Shown here: one piece after another, positions 24,346 through 33,011 of the stretch
Layout of the letters: each line of letters opens with the position of its first letter
Position numbering within the stretch: position 1 is the stretch's first letter
Source: Anaerolineae bacterium
GTDB lineage: Bacteria > Chloroflexota > Anaerolineae > Aggregatilineales > UBA3940
Assembly (NCBI GenBank): GCA_016926255.1
Contig: JAFGOY010000047.1
Location: forward strand, 1-43,263
DNA length: 43,263 bases
Direction of reading: 5' to 3'
Position numbers and translations under genes: made by a program
Notes under the pieces: generated by a model
Databases searched by the model: none
The model's input: only the letters and a program-made list of their open reading frames with translations
Told to the model about the DNA's origin: nothing

Positions 24346-25761
24346 ATGCCTCGAAAAGCCACGCTTAAATCCGTCGATCTCCCCGACTTCGGCCTGCCGA
24401 CCGTCGAGCCGCTGATTCCTGCCGCCGTCTATCGCAGCCGTATCATCCGGCTGGTCGAGCGTGCCCGCGATGAAGGCTTTGATGTGTTAATCGTCTATGC
24501 TGATCGCGAGCATTCAGCCAATCTCGCCTATCTCACCGGCTACGATCCCCGCTTCGAAGAGGCCCTGCTGGTGCTCGATACCGCCCCCAACGCACAGAAA
24601 CCCGTCCTGATGGTCGGCAACGAGGGAGTCGGCTATATCGATATCAGTCCCATCGTCGACGACCTGGAGATCGCTCTGTACCAGAGTTTCAGCCTGCTGG
24701 GGCAGGATCGAAGCCTCAGCCAGCCGCTGGCCGATATTCTCCGCGCGGCGGGCGTCGAACCCGGTGCGCGGATCGGCGCTGCCGGTTGGAAGTACTTCTC
24801 CCGCCGTGAGTTCGACCACCCCGAAACGCGACTCGATATCCCCGCCTATCTGGTTGATACCCTGCGCGAGTTGACCGGCGATGTGGGCAGCGTGCAGAAT
24901 GCCAATGCCCTGTTGATGGATTCTTCGACCGGCCTCCGCACTGTCAACGAGGTCGAACAGCTTGCCCGTTTTGAGTTTGCCGCGTGTTATACCTCGCAGG
25001 CCGTGCGAAACGTGATCTTTGGCCTCGAACCCGGCCTGACCGAGTTCGACGCCGTCGGCCTGATGCAGATCAACGGGCTGCCCCTCTCCTGTCACCTGAT
25101 GCTTTCAGCCGGGCCGCGTGCCTTCATGGGCCTGCCCAGCCCGTCCCTCCGGCGCATCGAGCGCGGCGATCCCTTCACCACCGCCTACGGCGTCTGGGGC
25201 GCGCTCAACTGCCGGGCGGGGTTCGTCGTCGAAGATGCTGCCGAACTCCCCTCCGGAATCGCCGATTACGTCGATAAACTCGTCGCGCCCTATTTTGAGG
25301 CCATCACCGCGTGGTATGAACACATCGGGATTGGCGTGACCGGCGGCGAACTCTACCACGTCATCCATGATCGTCTCGGCGATCCCTTCTTTGGAGTTGG
25401 CCTGAACCCCGGCCACCTGATCCACCTTGACGAGTGGGTCAATTCCCCGATCTATGAAGGATCGACCGAAACGCTTCATTCGGGCATGGCTTTGCAGGTC
25501 GATGTCATCCCCGCGACCCATTCGCCCTATTTCACCACCAACATAGAAGATGGCATTGCCCTCGCCAATGCCGCCCTCCGCGCCGATTTCGCCGCCCGCT
25601 TCCCGGAGGCTTGGGGACGCATTCAGGCGCGCCGTGCGTTTATGGAGACCGTGCTCGGAATCCGCCTCAAGCCCGAAGTGCTTCCCTTCTCGAACATTCC
25701 GGCCTATCTCCCGCCTTATCTGCTTTCGCCGCACCGTGCGATGTGCATGTCGGCGGGATGA
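24346..25761 (+). CDS. M24 (creatinase/prolidase)-like protein without metal ligands
   Basis: 471 residues. The N-terminal creatinase-like domain (YADREHSANLAYLTGYDPRFEEALLVL) is intact. The C-terminal pita-bread domain can be followed, but the metal site is gone: the usual Asp-x(10)-Asp segment reads 'DPFTTAYGVWGALNCRAGF', the HGIG segment reads GLNPGHLIHLDEW, and the position of the first Glu reads QVDVIPA. At most one or two of the five ligands remain. Either the fold acts without metals, as creatinase does, or it is a pseudoenzyme. The start 24346 has GGAG six bases upstream; an in-frame ATG at 24334 is possible. Confidence 0.78.
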   Translation: MPRKATLKSVDLPDFGLPTVEPLIPAAVYRSRIIRLVERARDEGFDVLIVYADREHSANLAYLTGYDPRFEEALLVLDTAPNAQKPVLMVGNEGVGYIDISPIVDDLEIALYQSFSLLGQDRSLSQPLADILRAAGVEPGARIGAAGWKYFSRREFDHPETRLDIPAYLVDTLRELTGDVGSVQNANALLMDSSTGLRTVNEVEQLARFEFAACYTSQAVRNVIFGLEPGLTEFDAVGLMQINGLPLSCHLMLSAGPRAFMGLPSPSLRRIERGDPFTTAYGVWGALNCRAGFVVEDAAELPSGIADYVDKLVAPYFEAITAWYEHIGIGVTGGELYHVIHDRLGDPFFGVGLNPGHLIHLDEWVNSPIYEGSTETLHSGMALQVDVIPATHSPYFTTNIEDGIALANAALRADFAARFPEAWGRIQARRAFMETVLGIRLKPEVLPFSNIPAYLPPYLLSPHRAMCMSAG

Positions 25762-25829
25762 ATCAAAGAGCGGACAGGATGTCCGCCTGCCCGCTCGATA
25801 ACCGTCTGCCGGTGTAGTTGATCGCCTGC

Positions 25830-26810
25830 CTACCGGCGTTCGATCACGTCCATGATCCCGTCGAACGCCGACCACGCATCCTTGGTCCAGGCGCTGTTTT
25901 CGTCCATCCTTGGTTCTAGATACATGCCCATCGCCGCGTCGAGCCGCTGCATCAGGTGATAGAGCAGCAGGCGTTTCTCATTCAGTACTTTGCCGTAGGA
26001 CACACAGAACGCCTCCCACCATTCGGAGGGCGGGGCGGGCATAAACACCGGGTATTTGATCGACGCTACGTCCCAGGCGGCATCCCAGTAGAGCAGGTCA
26101 TTCATCCCCATGATCTTCCTGACCTCCCATTGCCCGCCGGACTGCCCCAGGTACACCGACCAGGGGAACGCGCCCCCTGTCACCAGCGACGCGGCGTGTG
26201 CCGACATCTTTTTCAGGTTTTTGTTCCAGAGCTGAACCATCCGCCAGTAGATATGCTCCGGCATCAGCCCGCTTTCGACCGCCTGCCTACCGTTGTCGAT
26301 GATCACATCCTCGAAGTGTTCCCTGGTTGGCGACCCGGCAAAGATGCTGCCTTCGCCGTCGCAAATCCAACCGGGCCTCCTTTTGGTGATCGCATGCAGC
26401 CTCCTGTAGAAGCGTCCCAGCGCGGTGTAGATTTCCCGCCCGGTCTGATCGTCGATCTGCCCGACCAGATCGCCCAGTCTGGTACCACCTGAGGCTGCCT
26501 GGATGACGAATGGCCTGCCCAGCAGCCTTCGTTTGTCGTCGACCGCCAGTGTGTTGGGGGCAGGCAGCCGGTTGCTGCGCAGCAGTTGGGCGATATAGGC
26601 TTCTTTCAGCAGCGGTGCCCACTCGAAAACATCGGCTTTCAGAAAGACGGTCATCCCGCCTTTTAGTGTGACCTCGTAGATGTGACGCCTCCACACCCCC
26701 CGGTCGACGATCTCGACGACCTCGCTGTCGGGCAGCTTCTCCTCGACGGCCCGGCTTACCCTGTCTATCGGGGCGGGTGTGTATTCTGGCGGTTTAGGAT
26801 AATCGTACAT
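25830..26810 (-). CDS. Aminoglycoside phosphotransferase-like protein, kinase motif degenerate
   Basis: 326 residues from ATG 26810 (ribosome binding site AAGGAAAG); the frame is open to 26936 without one. N-lobe: 'IYEVTLKGGMTVFLKADVFEWAPLLKEAYIAQLL' with the Lys and Glu of ATP-binding lobes, then 'RPFVIQAASGGTRL' as hinge. The C-lobe has the helix 'IYTALGRFYRRLHAI', but the catalytic HGDxxxxN loop is replaced by 'FPWSVYLGQSGGQWEV', and only an Asp in YWDAAWDVAS resembles the DFG-like position. The fold is APH/CotH-like; kinase activity is doubtful. The substrate is unknown. Confidence 0.72.
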   Translation of the reverse strand: MYDYPKPPEYTPAPIDRVSRAVEEKLPDSEVVEIVDRGVWRRHIYEVTLKGGMTVFLKADVFEWAPLLKEAYIAQLLRSNRLPAPNTLAVDDKRRLLGRPFVIQAASGGTRLGDLVGQIDDQTGREIYTALGRFYRRLHAITKRRPGWICDGEGSIFAGSPTREHFEDVIIDNGRQAVESGLMPEHIYWRMVQLWNKNLKKMSAHAASLVTGGAFPWSVYLGQSGGQWEVRKIMGMNDLLYWDAAWDVASIKYPVFMPAPPSEWWEAFCVSYGKVLNEKRLLLYHLMQRLDAAMGMYLEPRMDENSAWTKDAWSAFDGIMDVIERR

Positions 26811-26920
26811 ATGGTCTTTCCTTGAACGATTGATAGTGGCCGTTGTTCGAATTGATTGAGCCGTCGGCGATACAGGGAGCGCGCTCTGTCTGGTCCTGTT
26901 TTGCGCGTGAGGGATTGGGT

Positions 26921-26948
26921 TTGACGGTTCCTGCATTTCGTCTACAAT
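26921..26948 (+). promoter_or_regulatory. Upstream promoter of the PTPS-related membrane protein gene
   Basis: TTGACG (26921-26926), 16 bases, TACAAT (26943-26948). A second, closer promoter is TTGTAT (27017-27022), 17 bases, GACAAT (27040-27045), 7 bases before ATG 27053, which would give a leaderless message. Confidence 0.45.
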
Positions 26949-27052
26949 AGCGGCGTGTTGTCGCCGCGTGGTGAACTGCGGGTTGATGAGTCTGCCTGAC
27001 GCAGCCGCCTATCGGATTGTATATCACCGCCAAATCTGGGACAATTGTCTGG

Positions 27053-30000
27053 ATGATCTCGAATCGGAATTCCCGTCTGAACCGGATACTCTCTACGCCT
27101 GCTGCCCACGGTCTGCTGATCGCGCTGGCGGTTGCCGTTCTGTCGTTGTGTGCGATCCAGCCCTCACTGAACGGGGCGCTGCCCCGCACCGATGACGCGA
27201 TCCTGCATTATTACCGGTTGATCGGTTACGACTATTCCATCCAACATGGCGATCTCTGGCCGCGCTATGCTCCGGCTTTTGTTTTTGGCTATGGCCTGCC
27301 CCTGTTCAACTACTATTCGCCGCTCGCCATGCTCCCGATGGAGCTTTTCCACCTGCTCGGCCTGGATTTCATCCAGGCGTTTCTGACCGGGGTGGTGCTC
27401 TACACCTTTCTTGGCGCGCTGGGTGCCTACCTGCTGAGCGATGCCTGGGGCGGGTCTGTCGCCGGGATCGTCACCTCGGCGGCCTATGCCTACGCGCCCT
27501 ACATCCTGCTGAACTGGACCCGCCGGGGATCGATCACCGAATACTGTGCGCTGGCGATCCTGCCTTGGGTTCTGTGGGCGTTTCACCGGCTGGCGCTGCG
27601 TGGTCGCCGCCGTGATTTTTTACTGGCGGTCGGGCTGCTTGCCCTGTTCATTCTGCCTCACAATGTTACTGCGCTGGCAGGTGCGGCGCTGCTTGGTGGT
27701 TACTGCCTCTTCCTCTGGCTGATCAGCCCCAGCCGCCGACAATCGCTGATCCGGCTGGCGCTGGCGCTGATTCTTGGTATCGGCCTTGCCACCTTCTTCT
27801 GGATGCCCGCCCTGTTCGAGACAGACTACGTTCATCTCGAAGCGGTTTCCCCGGAAAACGCGGCTTACGACGTCGCCAATCATTTCGAAACGCTGGATCA
27901 GGTTTTTGCCGCTCCGCAGCCGGTCGATCTCTCCCAGCAGGATTTCGAAGTGCCGCGCCCGCTTGGCTGGCCCCAGTTGATCCTCGCCCTGCTTGCCGTC
28001 GGAATGATCATCGCCCAGAAGGTATGCCGCCCCCCTTTGCAAGGGGGGGGTGATCGTCTCTCGATCCCACCATCTGAATATTCGTCCCCGCTCCCCTTCC
28101 TGATCTTCGCTCTGCCGGTCACCATCCTGCTGATTTTCATGGTCACCCGGCCATCGCTCTGGCTCTGGCGGAACATTCCCCTGATGGATTTCTGGCAGTT
28201 CCCCTGGCGGCTGATCGGGCAGGCCAGCCTGCTGATCGCCGTTCTCGCCGGGTTGGGCACCGCCCTGCTCGCCGAAAAGATTCCCTGGCCCGCTGTTCGT
28301 GCTGCCTGGGTGATCGTCGTTCTCCTGTCGTTTATTCTCTCCGGGCTGCCCTGGCTCTATGTGGTCTACGACCCTGTCCCCCCGGTCGAATCAATCGCCG
28401 ATCTCCACGCCTTCGAACAGGAAACATCCTGGATTGGCACCTCGTCTCAGGGCGAATATCTGCCCATCTGGAATCAATCTCTTCCCAATCCAGCCGCGCT
28501 TGCCGACCGCTTTGCTGAGGATGAGGTAATTTCGCGGATACAGCCTGCCTCCGGCGTGACCATTGAGGCGGAGGAATGGAAGATCACCGCCGGTCACATA
28601 CTCATCAGTGCCGAGCAGCCCACCCGCCTGGTTTTCGACTGGCTCTATTTCCCCGGCTGGCGGGCGACTGTCGGAAGCAGCCCGGTCGAGGTTACGCCCT
28701 ACGGCCCGGAAGGACTCGTCAGTTTCGAAGTCCCGAAAGGTGCCCACAACGTAGGGATCGCCTTCAAATCGACTCCCTTGCGCCGCGTGGCGGAGATCGT
28801 CAGCCTTGTTTCGCTGCTGGCTGCCGCTGCGGTTGTGGTCGGTCTGTTGATCTGGGAGCCGCCTGCCGGTGTGCCGTCCGTGTCCTCCCCCGGTTACCGG
28901 CCTGTGCTGCTGGCGGCCCTTGCCGCTGGTCTGCTGATCTTCGCTGCGAAGCTGTTCTACTTCGACCGGACACCCTCACCGATCAGGCAGGAGCGGCTGA
29001 TCGAGGGCACCGTCACCGGGATGCAAACGTCGATCCATGCCACAATCGGTGGGCAGATTCGCCTGCTGGGGCTTGATCTCCCGCAGCCGCAGATTCAATC
29101 CGGCGATGTGCTGCCGCTTCGACTTTACTGGTCGCCGCTCGTTGATCCAACCGCTGACTACTCCCGCCTCGTCGAAATCCGCGATGTTGCCGGGCAGGTG
29201 ATCGCCGAAGACCTCGATCCGATCCCTGCCGGTGCGCCTGCTTCTGATTGGCGTGCCGGGTTCTATCTCGTTGAAAACATCAGTCTGCAACCACCGCTCG
29301 GAACCCCGCCCGGAGTCTATTCGCTGCATGTAGGTTTATATGATCCGGCTGCTGGTCGCCCGCTCGATATTGTCGACGGTGGCGGCCTGCCGGTCGGCGT
29401 GTCGATTGAGGTCGGTGCAGTCGAGGTCACCCGCCCCGATCACCCGCTCTATGATGACCTGTGGCCTGAAGTATCAATCATCGAACCGGCTGGCGATGCT
29501 CTCATCCTGCTGGGTATCGACCCTCTCCCCACCGCGCTCGAAGTCGGCCAGCCGTTTGAGTTGTCCGCCTGCTGGATGGAAGGTGGTTCGATTGTTCCCG
29601 GTCTGCGTTATCGACTGCTCTGGCTGGGGGAGGGGGATCAGGTCGCCGGGAAATCGGCTGATAATGAGATCACGACCGGCTACGATACCGCACTCTGGCA
29701 TCCCGGCGATGCCTGGCGCGGCGTTCACACAATCTATGTGCCCGGCGCGCTGGAGTCGGGGCGTTATACAGTTGCCCTGCAGGTGCTCGACAATGGTCAG
29801 CATGTTGGTGATCCGATCGCGCTTGGCGAGATGGATATCACCGCGCCGCCGCGTATCTATGATCGACCGGAGATGATGGTCGAGAGCGATGCGATCTGGC
29901 AGAACCAGATTTCTCTGATTGGCTGCGATCTTCCCGATCTGTCGCTGGAATCCGGAGCGCTCCCGCTGACCCTTTACTGGCTGCCGCAGGCGCAGATCGA

Positions 30001-30271
30001 TCAGAATCTCAAGGTATTCGTCCACCTGGTCGATGAGTCCGGTGCGATCATTTCCCAGCAGGATCAGGTTCCGGCAGGCAATCGCCCGACGACCGGCTGG
30101 GCACCCGGCGAGATCGTCGCCGATGGGTATTTGCTGCCCCTCCCGGCTGATCTGCCCCCCGGTGACTATTCACTGCGCATCGGCTGGTACGATCCGCTCG
30201 CCGGTGATCGTCCCCTGCTATCGGACGGTGCTGAATTTCTCCTGCTCCCGGTGACGCTCTTCTTAGACTAG
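27053..30271 (+). CDS. PTPS-related membrane protein with three C-terminal beta-modules
   Basis: 1072 residues. The first 420 residues hold about ten hydrophobic segments and the PTPS-related motif region ('HYYRLIGYDYSIQHGDLWPRYAPAFVFGYG...LFNYYSPLAMLPME'), a GT-C-like fold. The outside part follows, with a further helix pair near 595 and 630. The C-terminal third has three repeats of a beta-module ('LPLRLYWSPL...VYSLHVGLYDPAAGRP', 'SGRYTVALQVLD', 'LPLTLYWLPQ...VHLVDESG...PADLPPGDYSLRIGWYDPLAGDRP'). The third matches the end of the protein at 1079-3742. Near residue 325 a short palindromic repeat is translated in frame. The start at 27053 is chosen because a TTG at 27017 has no ribosome binding site and lies on the -35 box. 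Confidence 0.82.
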   Translation: MISNRNSRLNRILSTPAAHGLLIALAVAVLSLCAIQPSLNGALPRTDDAILHYYRLIGYDYSIQHGDLWPRYAPAFVFGYGLPLFNYYSPLAMLPMELFHLLGLDFIQAFLTGVVLYTFLGALGAYLLSDAWGGSVAGIVTSAAYAYAPYILLNWTRRGSITEYCALAILPWVLWAFHRLALRGRRRDFLLAVGLLALFILPHNVTALAGAALLGGYCLFLWLISPSRRQSLIRLALALILGIGLATFFWMPALFETDYVHLEAVSPENAAYDVANHFETLDQVFAAPQPVDLSQQDFEVPRPLGWPQLILALLAVGMIIAQKVCRPPLQGGGDRLSIPPSEYSSPLPFLIFALPVTILLIFMVTRPSLWLWRNIPLMDFWQFPWRLIGQASLLIAVLAGLGTALLAEKIPWPAVRAAWVIVVLLSFILSGLPWLYVVYDPVPPVESIADLHAFEQETSWIGTSSQGEYLPIWNQSLPNPAALADRFAEDEVISRIQPASGVTIEAEEWKITAGHILISAEQPTRLVFDWLYFPGWRATVGSSPVEVTPYGPEGLVSFEVPKGAHNVGIAFKSTPLRRVAEIVSLVSLLAAAAVVVGLLIWEPPAGVPSVSSPGYRPVLLAALAAGLLIFAAKLFYFDRTPSPIRQERLIEGTVTGMQTSIHATIGGQIRLLGLDLPQPQIQSGDVLPLRLYWSPLVDPTADYSRLVEIRDVAGQVIAEDLDPIPAGAPASDWRAGFYLVENISLQPPLGTPPGVYSLHVGLYDPAAGRPLDIVDGGGLPVGVSIEVGAVEVTRPDHPLYDDLWPEVSIIEPAGDALILLGIDPLPTALEVGQPFELSACWMEGGSIVPGLRYRLLWLGEGDQVAGKSADNEITTGYDTALWHPGDAWRGVHTIYVPGALESGRYTVALQVLDNGQHVGDPIALGEMDITAPPRIYDRPEMMVESDAIWQNQISLIGCDLPDLSLESGALPLTLYWLPQAQIDQNLKVFVHLVDESGAIISQQDQVPAGNRPTTGWAPGEIVADGYLLPLPADLPPGDYSLRIGWYDPLAGDRPLLSDGAEFLLLPVTLFLD
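28030..28048 (+). repeat. Palindromic repeat inside a coding region
   Basis: CCCCCCTT (28030-28037) pairs with AAGGGGGG (28041-28048) around a 3-base loop. It lies in frame in the membrane protein gene and encodes RPPLQGGGD in a loop between two membrane segments. Related to the CCCCCTnnnAGGGGG units at 15304-15318 and 31169-31232. Confidence 0.6.
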
Positions 30272-31128
30272 AATCGCATTGATAGAATAGTATCGCCCAG
30301 GGTCTGGGGCAGGGCTTCCAGAAAAGCAGCGGCACCCGCCATGTGCCCGACGGAGTAGCGCGGTCGGGGCTTCGCGGCGCTGATCGCCTTGTGTACTATC
30401 TCCGCGACTTTCTCCGGTGCGGTGCGCTTCGCATCGAAGTCGACCATGCTGTCGGCCCATTCCTGCAAAGCCTTCCTGTACAGGTCGGCTTTGTCCTGCG
30501 GGCAGGATTTCAGATTGATCCACAGATCGTCATAGGTTCGCTCGGCGGCGGGCGTCTGAATACCGCCGCAGCGGATCATCACATTGGGGATGCCCCAGGG
30601 TTTCAGCTCGATACTCAGGGTGCGGGCTAGGCAGTTGACCGCGAAGTCCGCCGCGTGGATGCTGGCAACATAGGGTGTGGGGATGATGGATGGAGTCGTG
30701 ATCCACACGATGCGTCCGCTATCCGTCCGGCGGATCAGGGGCAGAAAAGCCTGCACCAGCGCCACCGATCCGACCAGCCGCGTATCGAGTTCTCGGCTGA
30801 AGGCGTCCAAATCCAGCAGCTCCACCGGGGCGACTCCGCCGCCGCCTGCATTGTGAACCAATGCCCGCAGCCCGGCTATACCCCGGCTTTCTGATTCGCG
30901 CTTCACCGTTTCCAGAATGGGGGGAATATGCTCGTGCATGGTCAGGTCAAGCGGACAGACGGGCACCAGGTTCGGTTCGTTGAGGCCGCGCAGTGCCTCC
31001 GCGTCCGCTTCTTTGCGTACGCTGGCGAATACCGTCAGGCCCTGCCGGGCCAGGTACAGCGCGGAGGCATGTCCGATGCCGGAGGAACAGCCTGTGATTA
31101 AAACGGCTTCATTCTGTTGATTACTCAT
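30268..31128 (-). CDS. Short-chain dehydrogenase/reductase-like protein lacking the catalytic Tyr-Lys
   Basis: 286 residues. The nucleotide-binding motifs are intact: ITGCSSGIGHA (TGxxxGIG) at residues 11-21 and VHNAGGGG. The active site is not: the region that should read YxASK reads 'SIIPTPYVASIHAADFAVN', so the Tyr and Lys positions hold Ile and Asp, although a Tyr and Ser lie close. It may bind NAD(P) without redox activity or use another residue. The stop codon overlaps that of the convergent membrane protein gene by 4 bases (30268-30271). Confidence 0.78.
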   Translation of the reverse strand: MSNQQNEAVLITGCSSGIGHASALYLARQGLTVFASVRKEADAEALRGLNEPNLVPVCPLDLTMHEHIPPILETVKRESESRGIAGLRALVHNAGGGGVAPVELLDLDAFSRELDTRLVGSVALVQAFLPLIRRTDSGRIVWITTPSIIPTPYVASIHAADFAVNCLARTLSIELKPWGIPNVMIRCGGIQTPAAERTYDDLWINLKSCPQDKADLYRKALQEWADSMVDFDAKRTAPEKVAEIVHKAISAAKPRPRYSVGHMAGAAAFLEALPQTLGDTILSMRF

Positions 31129-31530
31129 GATCGACTCCTTATGCTTTGTTCTTGGCTCAACTATATAGAGTGTGAATCTGCTCCCTCTCCCTTCCAGGGG
31201 GAAGGGTCAGGGGAGGGGGTCATGCTCACACTTTCTACATAAGAGCCTTGTTCTTATTGTGGTCAGGGCTGACCCCGATTGATTCGCAGTATAGATCGTG
31301 TCGGGGCCGTTGTTATCCATCAAAAGGTACATTGTGGGATGTAGGTGGAATTAATCCCCTGCGGAGTGCGTTCAGCGCCTGACTCCACCAACTTGGAACA
31401 TGCCTACTTGCGAGGGGTTCATTCATGGTTGGGGGCGCATTGCGCTCAGTCAATCCATCCCGGTCGCCTGATCCCCACTTTAGCCCGGCGGCTTCAGCCC
31501 CGGGATAGAGATTATGAGGGGTTGCCAATT
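31129..31530. other. Intergenic region with a long hairpin and a possible IS200/IS605 right-end remnant
   Basis: No convincing gene. Bases 31169-31232 form a long imperfect hairpin: outer stem AGTGTGA/TCACACT, inner stem CCCTTCC/GGAAGGG. A frame on the plus strand ends with TGA at 31379-31381 and is followed by a 120-base stretch with short stems and finally a stem-loop CCCGG-C-GGC-TTCA-GCC-CCGGG (31484-31504). A protein 3' end followed by a structured tail ending in a CCCGGC..GCCGGG hairpin is the layout of a TnpB/omega-RNA right end, but no transposase motif can be read here. Confidence 0.35.
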
Positions 31531-31533
31531 TAC

Positions 31534-31581
31534 TTGACAGAATTATATATTCTATTTATTATATTCAAAGTAGAATATATA
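31534..31581 (+). promoter_or_regulatory. PadR promoter and operator
   Basis: TTGACA (31534-31539), a 17-base spacer and TATTAT (31557-31562) make a near-consensus promoter. An 11-bp perfect inverted repeat, TATATATTCTA (31544-31554) with TAGAATATATA (31571-31581), covers the spacer and the predicted start site. A single half-site ATATTCTA recurs at 32159-32166, before the next gene. The arrangement fits autoregulation by the PadR protein encoded just downstream. Confidence 0.65.
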
Positions 31582-31598
31582 CTGGTTAAGGAGCACCT

Positions 31599-32138
31599 AT
31601 GTCCGTGCGGCTGGTGATCCTCGGTTTTTTGCGGGATCATGATCTCTACGGCTATGAAATCAAGCAGTTGATCGAAGGTAGGATGGGCGATTGGACGTCT
31701 ATTGCCTTTGGCTCGATCTATCATGCGCTTGGCAAACTGGCCGACGAGGGGCTGATCGAAAAGATTGCCACCGAGCAGGAAGGCGGTCGGCCTTCGCGCA
31801 CCGTCTACCGGATCACCGAGAGCGGAGAACGGGAGTTCATGAACCTGCTGCGTGGCATCTGGCAGAACGTCGAGCGGGTCTTCTATACGATTGACCTGGG
31901 CCTGTTCTTCATGAATGCGCTGCGGATCGATGAAGTAAAAGGCTACGTGCAGCAGCGGATCGGCCATCTGGAAGCGGTTCTCGCCCACCTTGAGACGCAT
32001 CGTGCAGAGGCGCTGCCCGCGAAACCGTATGCTGCCCTTGCCGATGCCATCTTCGATCATTCGGTTGGGCAGTACGAGGCCGAACTCGCCTGGACGAGAG
32101 AGCTTCTTGCCAGAATAGAGAATGGCGATCTGCCATAG
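31599..32138 (+). CDS. PadR-family transcriptional regulator
   Basis: 179 residues, start ATG 31599 with AAGGAG upstream. The winged helix (residues 1-85; LRDHDLYGYEIKQLIEG, 'IAFGSIYHALGKLADEGLIEK', 'GRPSRTVYRITESGEREF') is the PadR DNA-binding domain. The C-terminal half is helical, for dimerisation ('EVKGYVQQRIGHLEAVLAHLE'), subfamily PadR-s2 in size. PadR repressors respond to small molecules such as phenolics or drugs, often controlling a neighbouring transporter or membrane protein; here the gene after it encodes a membrane protein. Confidence 0.92.
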   Translation: MSVRLVILGFLRDHDLYGYEIKQLIEGRMGDWTSIAFGSIYHALGKLADEGLIEKIATEQEGGRPSRTVYRITESGEREFMNLLRGIWQNVERVFYTIDLGLFFMNALRIDEVKGYVQQRIGHLEAVLAHLETHRAEALPAKPYAALADAIFDHSVGQYEAELAWTRELLARIENGDLP

Positions 32139-32201
32139 CACGTTGTTTTTTTACCAGCATATTCTAGTTTGTATATAAAACATTGTATAAAGGAAGGGAA
32201 C

Positions 32202-33011
32202 ATGAAGAAAGAAAACCGGAAACAATTGATCATTTCGCTGGCGCTTTACGCCGGGTTCACGCTGACCTTCCTCGCTGCCAACATCCTGTCGAACGCCGCT
32301 GAGAAGGGGATCAACCCTGAACTAAACGAGTCAATCGCCGGGATGCTGCTGGGCTTTCTGGCCTTCCCGGTGTTTTGCATCGGGCTGCCGCTGTATCTTG
32401 CCCGCCGCTGGGAACTTGAATTTTCATTCTGGCCGCGCGGGAAGAAGTGGCCGCTGGTGCTGGGAGTGATTGTGCTCTACGCAGTCCTGACGCAATATCA
32501 ACCCGTCACCGCAGTTATCCAGATGCGCATCCCCTTGAGAGACTTCCTGCTGCATTTCATCTCGACAACGCTTTTCCACGTGTCATACTATCCGCTGTTT
32601 GCCGTGCTAATGCTGCCGGTGATCCGTAAGGATTATGGTGTGGCGGCAGGCGTGTTGATCCCTGCACTGCTTTTTGCGCTGTATCATCTGGCCGGGTTCT
32701 ACTACTTCCCGGCAGGTTTGACCCTTCGTATGCAGGTGCTGCTGTTTGCGTCGTATACCGCGTCGATGCTGTTCTATCTCTGGTCGGAAAGCGCGATCCT
32801 CGTCGCGCTGAATCACACCATCGGCGGGGCGGTTGGATTGGCCATCAATGGGTCTCTGTTCAATCAGGTCGATGAACTGCTGATCGTCACGGCGGTGATC
32901 ATGACCGGCCTGTTCGCCTACATGATTGTGTATACGATCCGCCACAATGATCGGCCCTATAATCGTGGATTCTGGCTGCAAACCGGGATCGACCGGGGGC
33001 CATCTACCTGA
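32202..33011 (+). CDS. CPBP-like membrane protein
   Basis: 269 residues from ATG 32202 (AAGGAAGGG before it). About eight hydrophobic segments. The last third shows FALYHLAGF, a FxxxH match, and 'ILVALNHTIGGAVG' with a second His, as in CPBP (CAAX protease/bacteriocin-processing) intramembrane proteins. The EExxxR motif of active members is not seen. It lies 63 bases after padR and has a PadR half-site (32159-32166) and a TATAAA-type -10 in that gap, so PadR probably controls it. Confidence 0.7.
   Translation: MKKENRKQLIISLALYAGFTLTFLAANILSNAAEKGINPELNESIAGMLLGFLAFPVFCIGLPLYLARRWELEFSFWPRGKKWPLVLGVIVLYAVLTQYQPVTAVIQMRIPLRDFLLHFISTTLFHVSYYPLFAVLMLPVIRKDYGVAAGVLIPALLFALYHLAGFYYFPAGLTLRMQVLLFASYTASMLFYLWSESAILVALNHTIGGAVGLAINGSLFNQVDELLIVTAVIMTGLFAYMIVYTIRHNDRPYNRGFWLQTGIDRGPST

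Noticed and set aside
31345-31617. Plus-strand frame of 90 codons upstream of padR
   Set aside because: It runs through the padR promoter, operator and ribosome binding site and overlaps the padR start, so it is very unlikely to be a gene.
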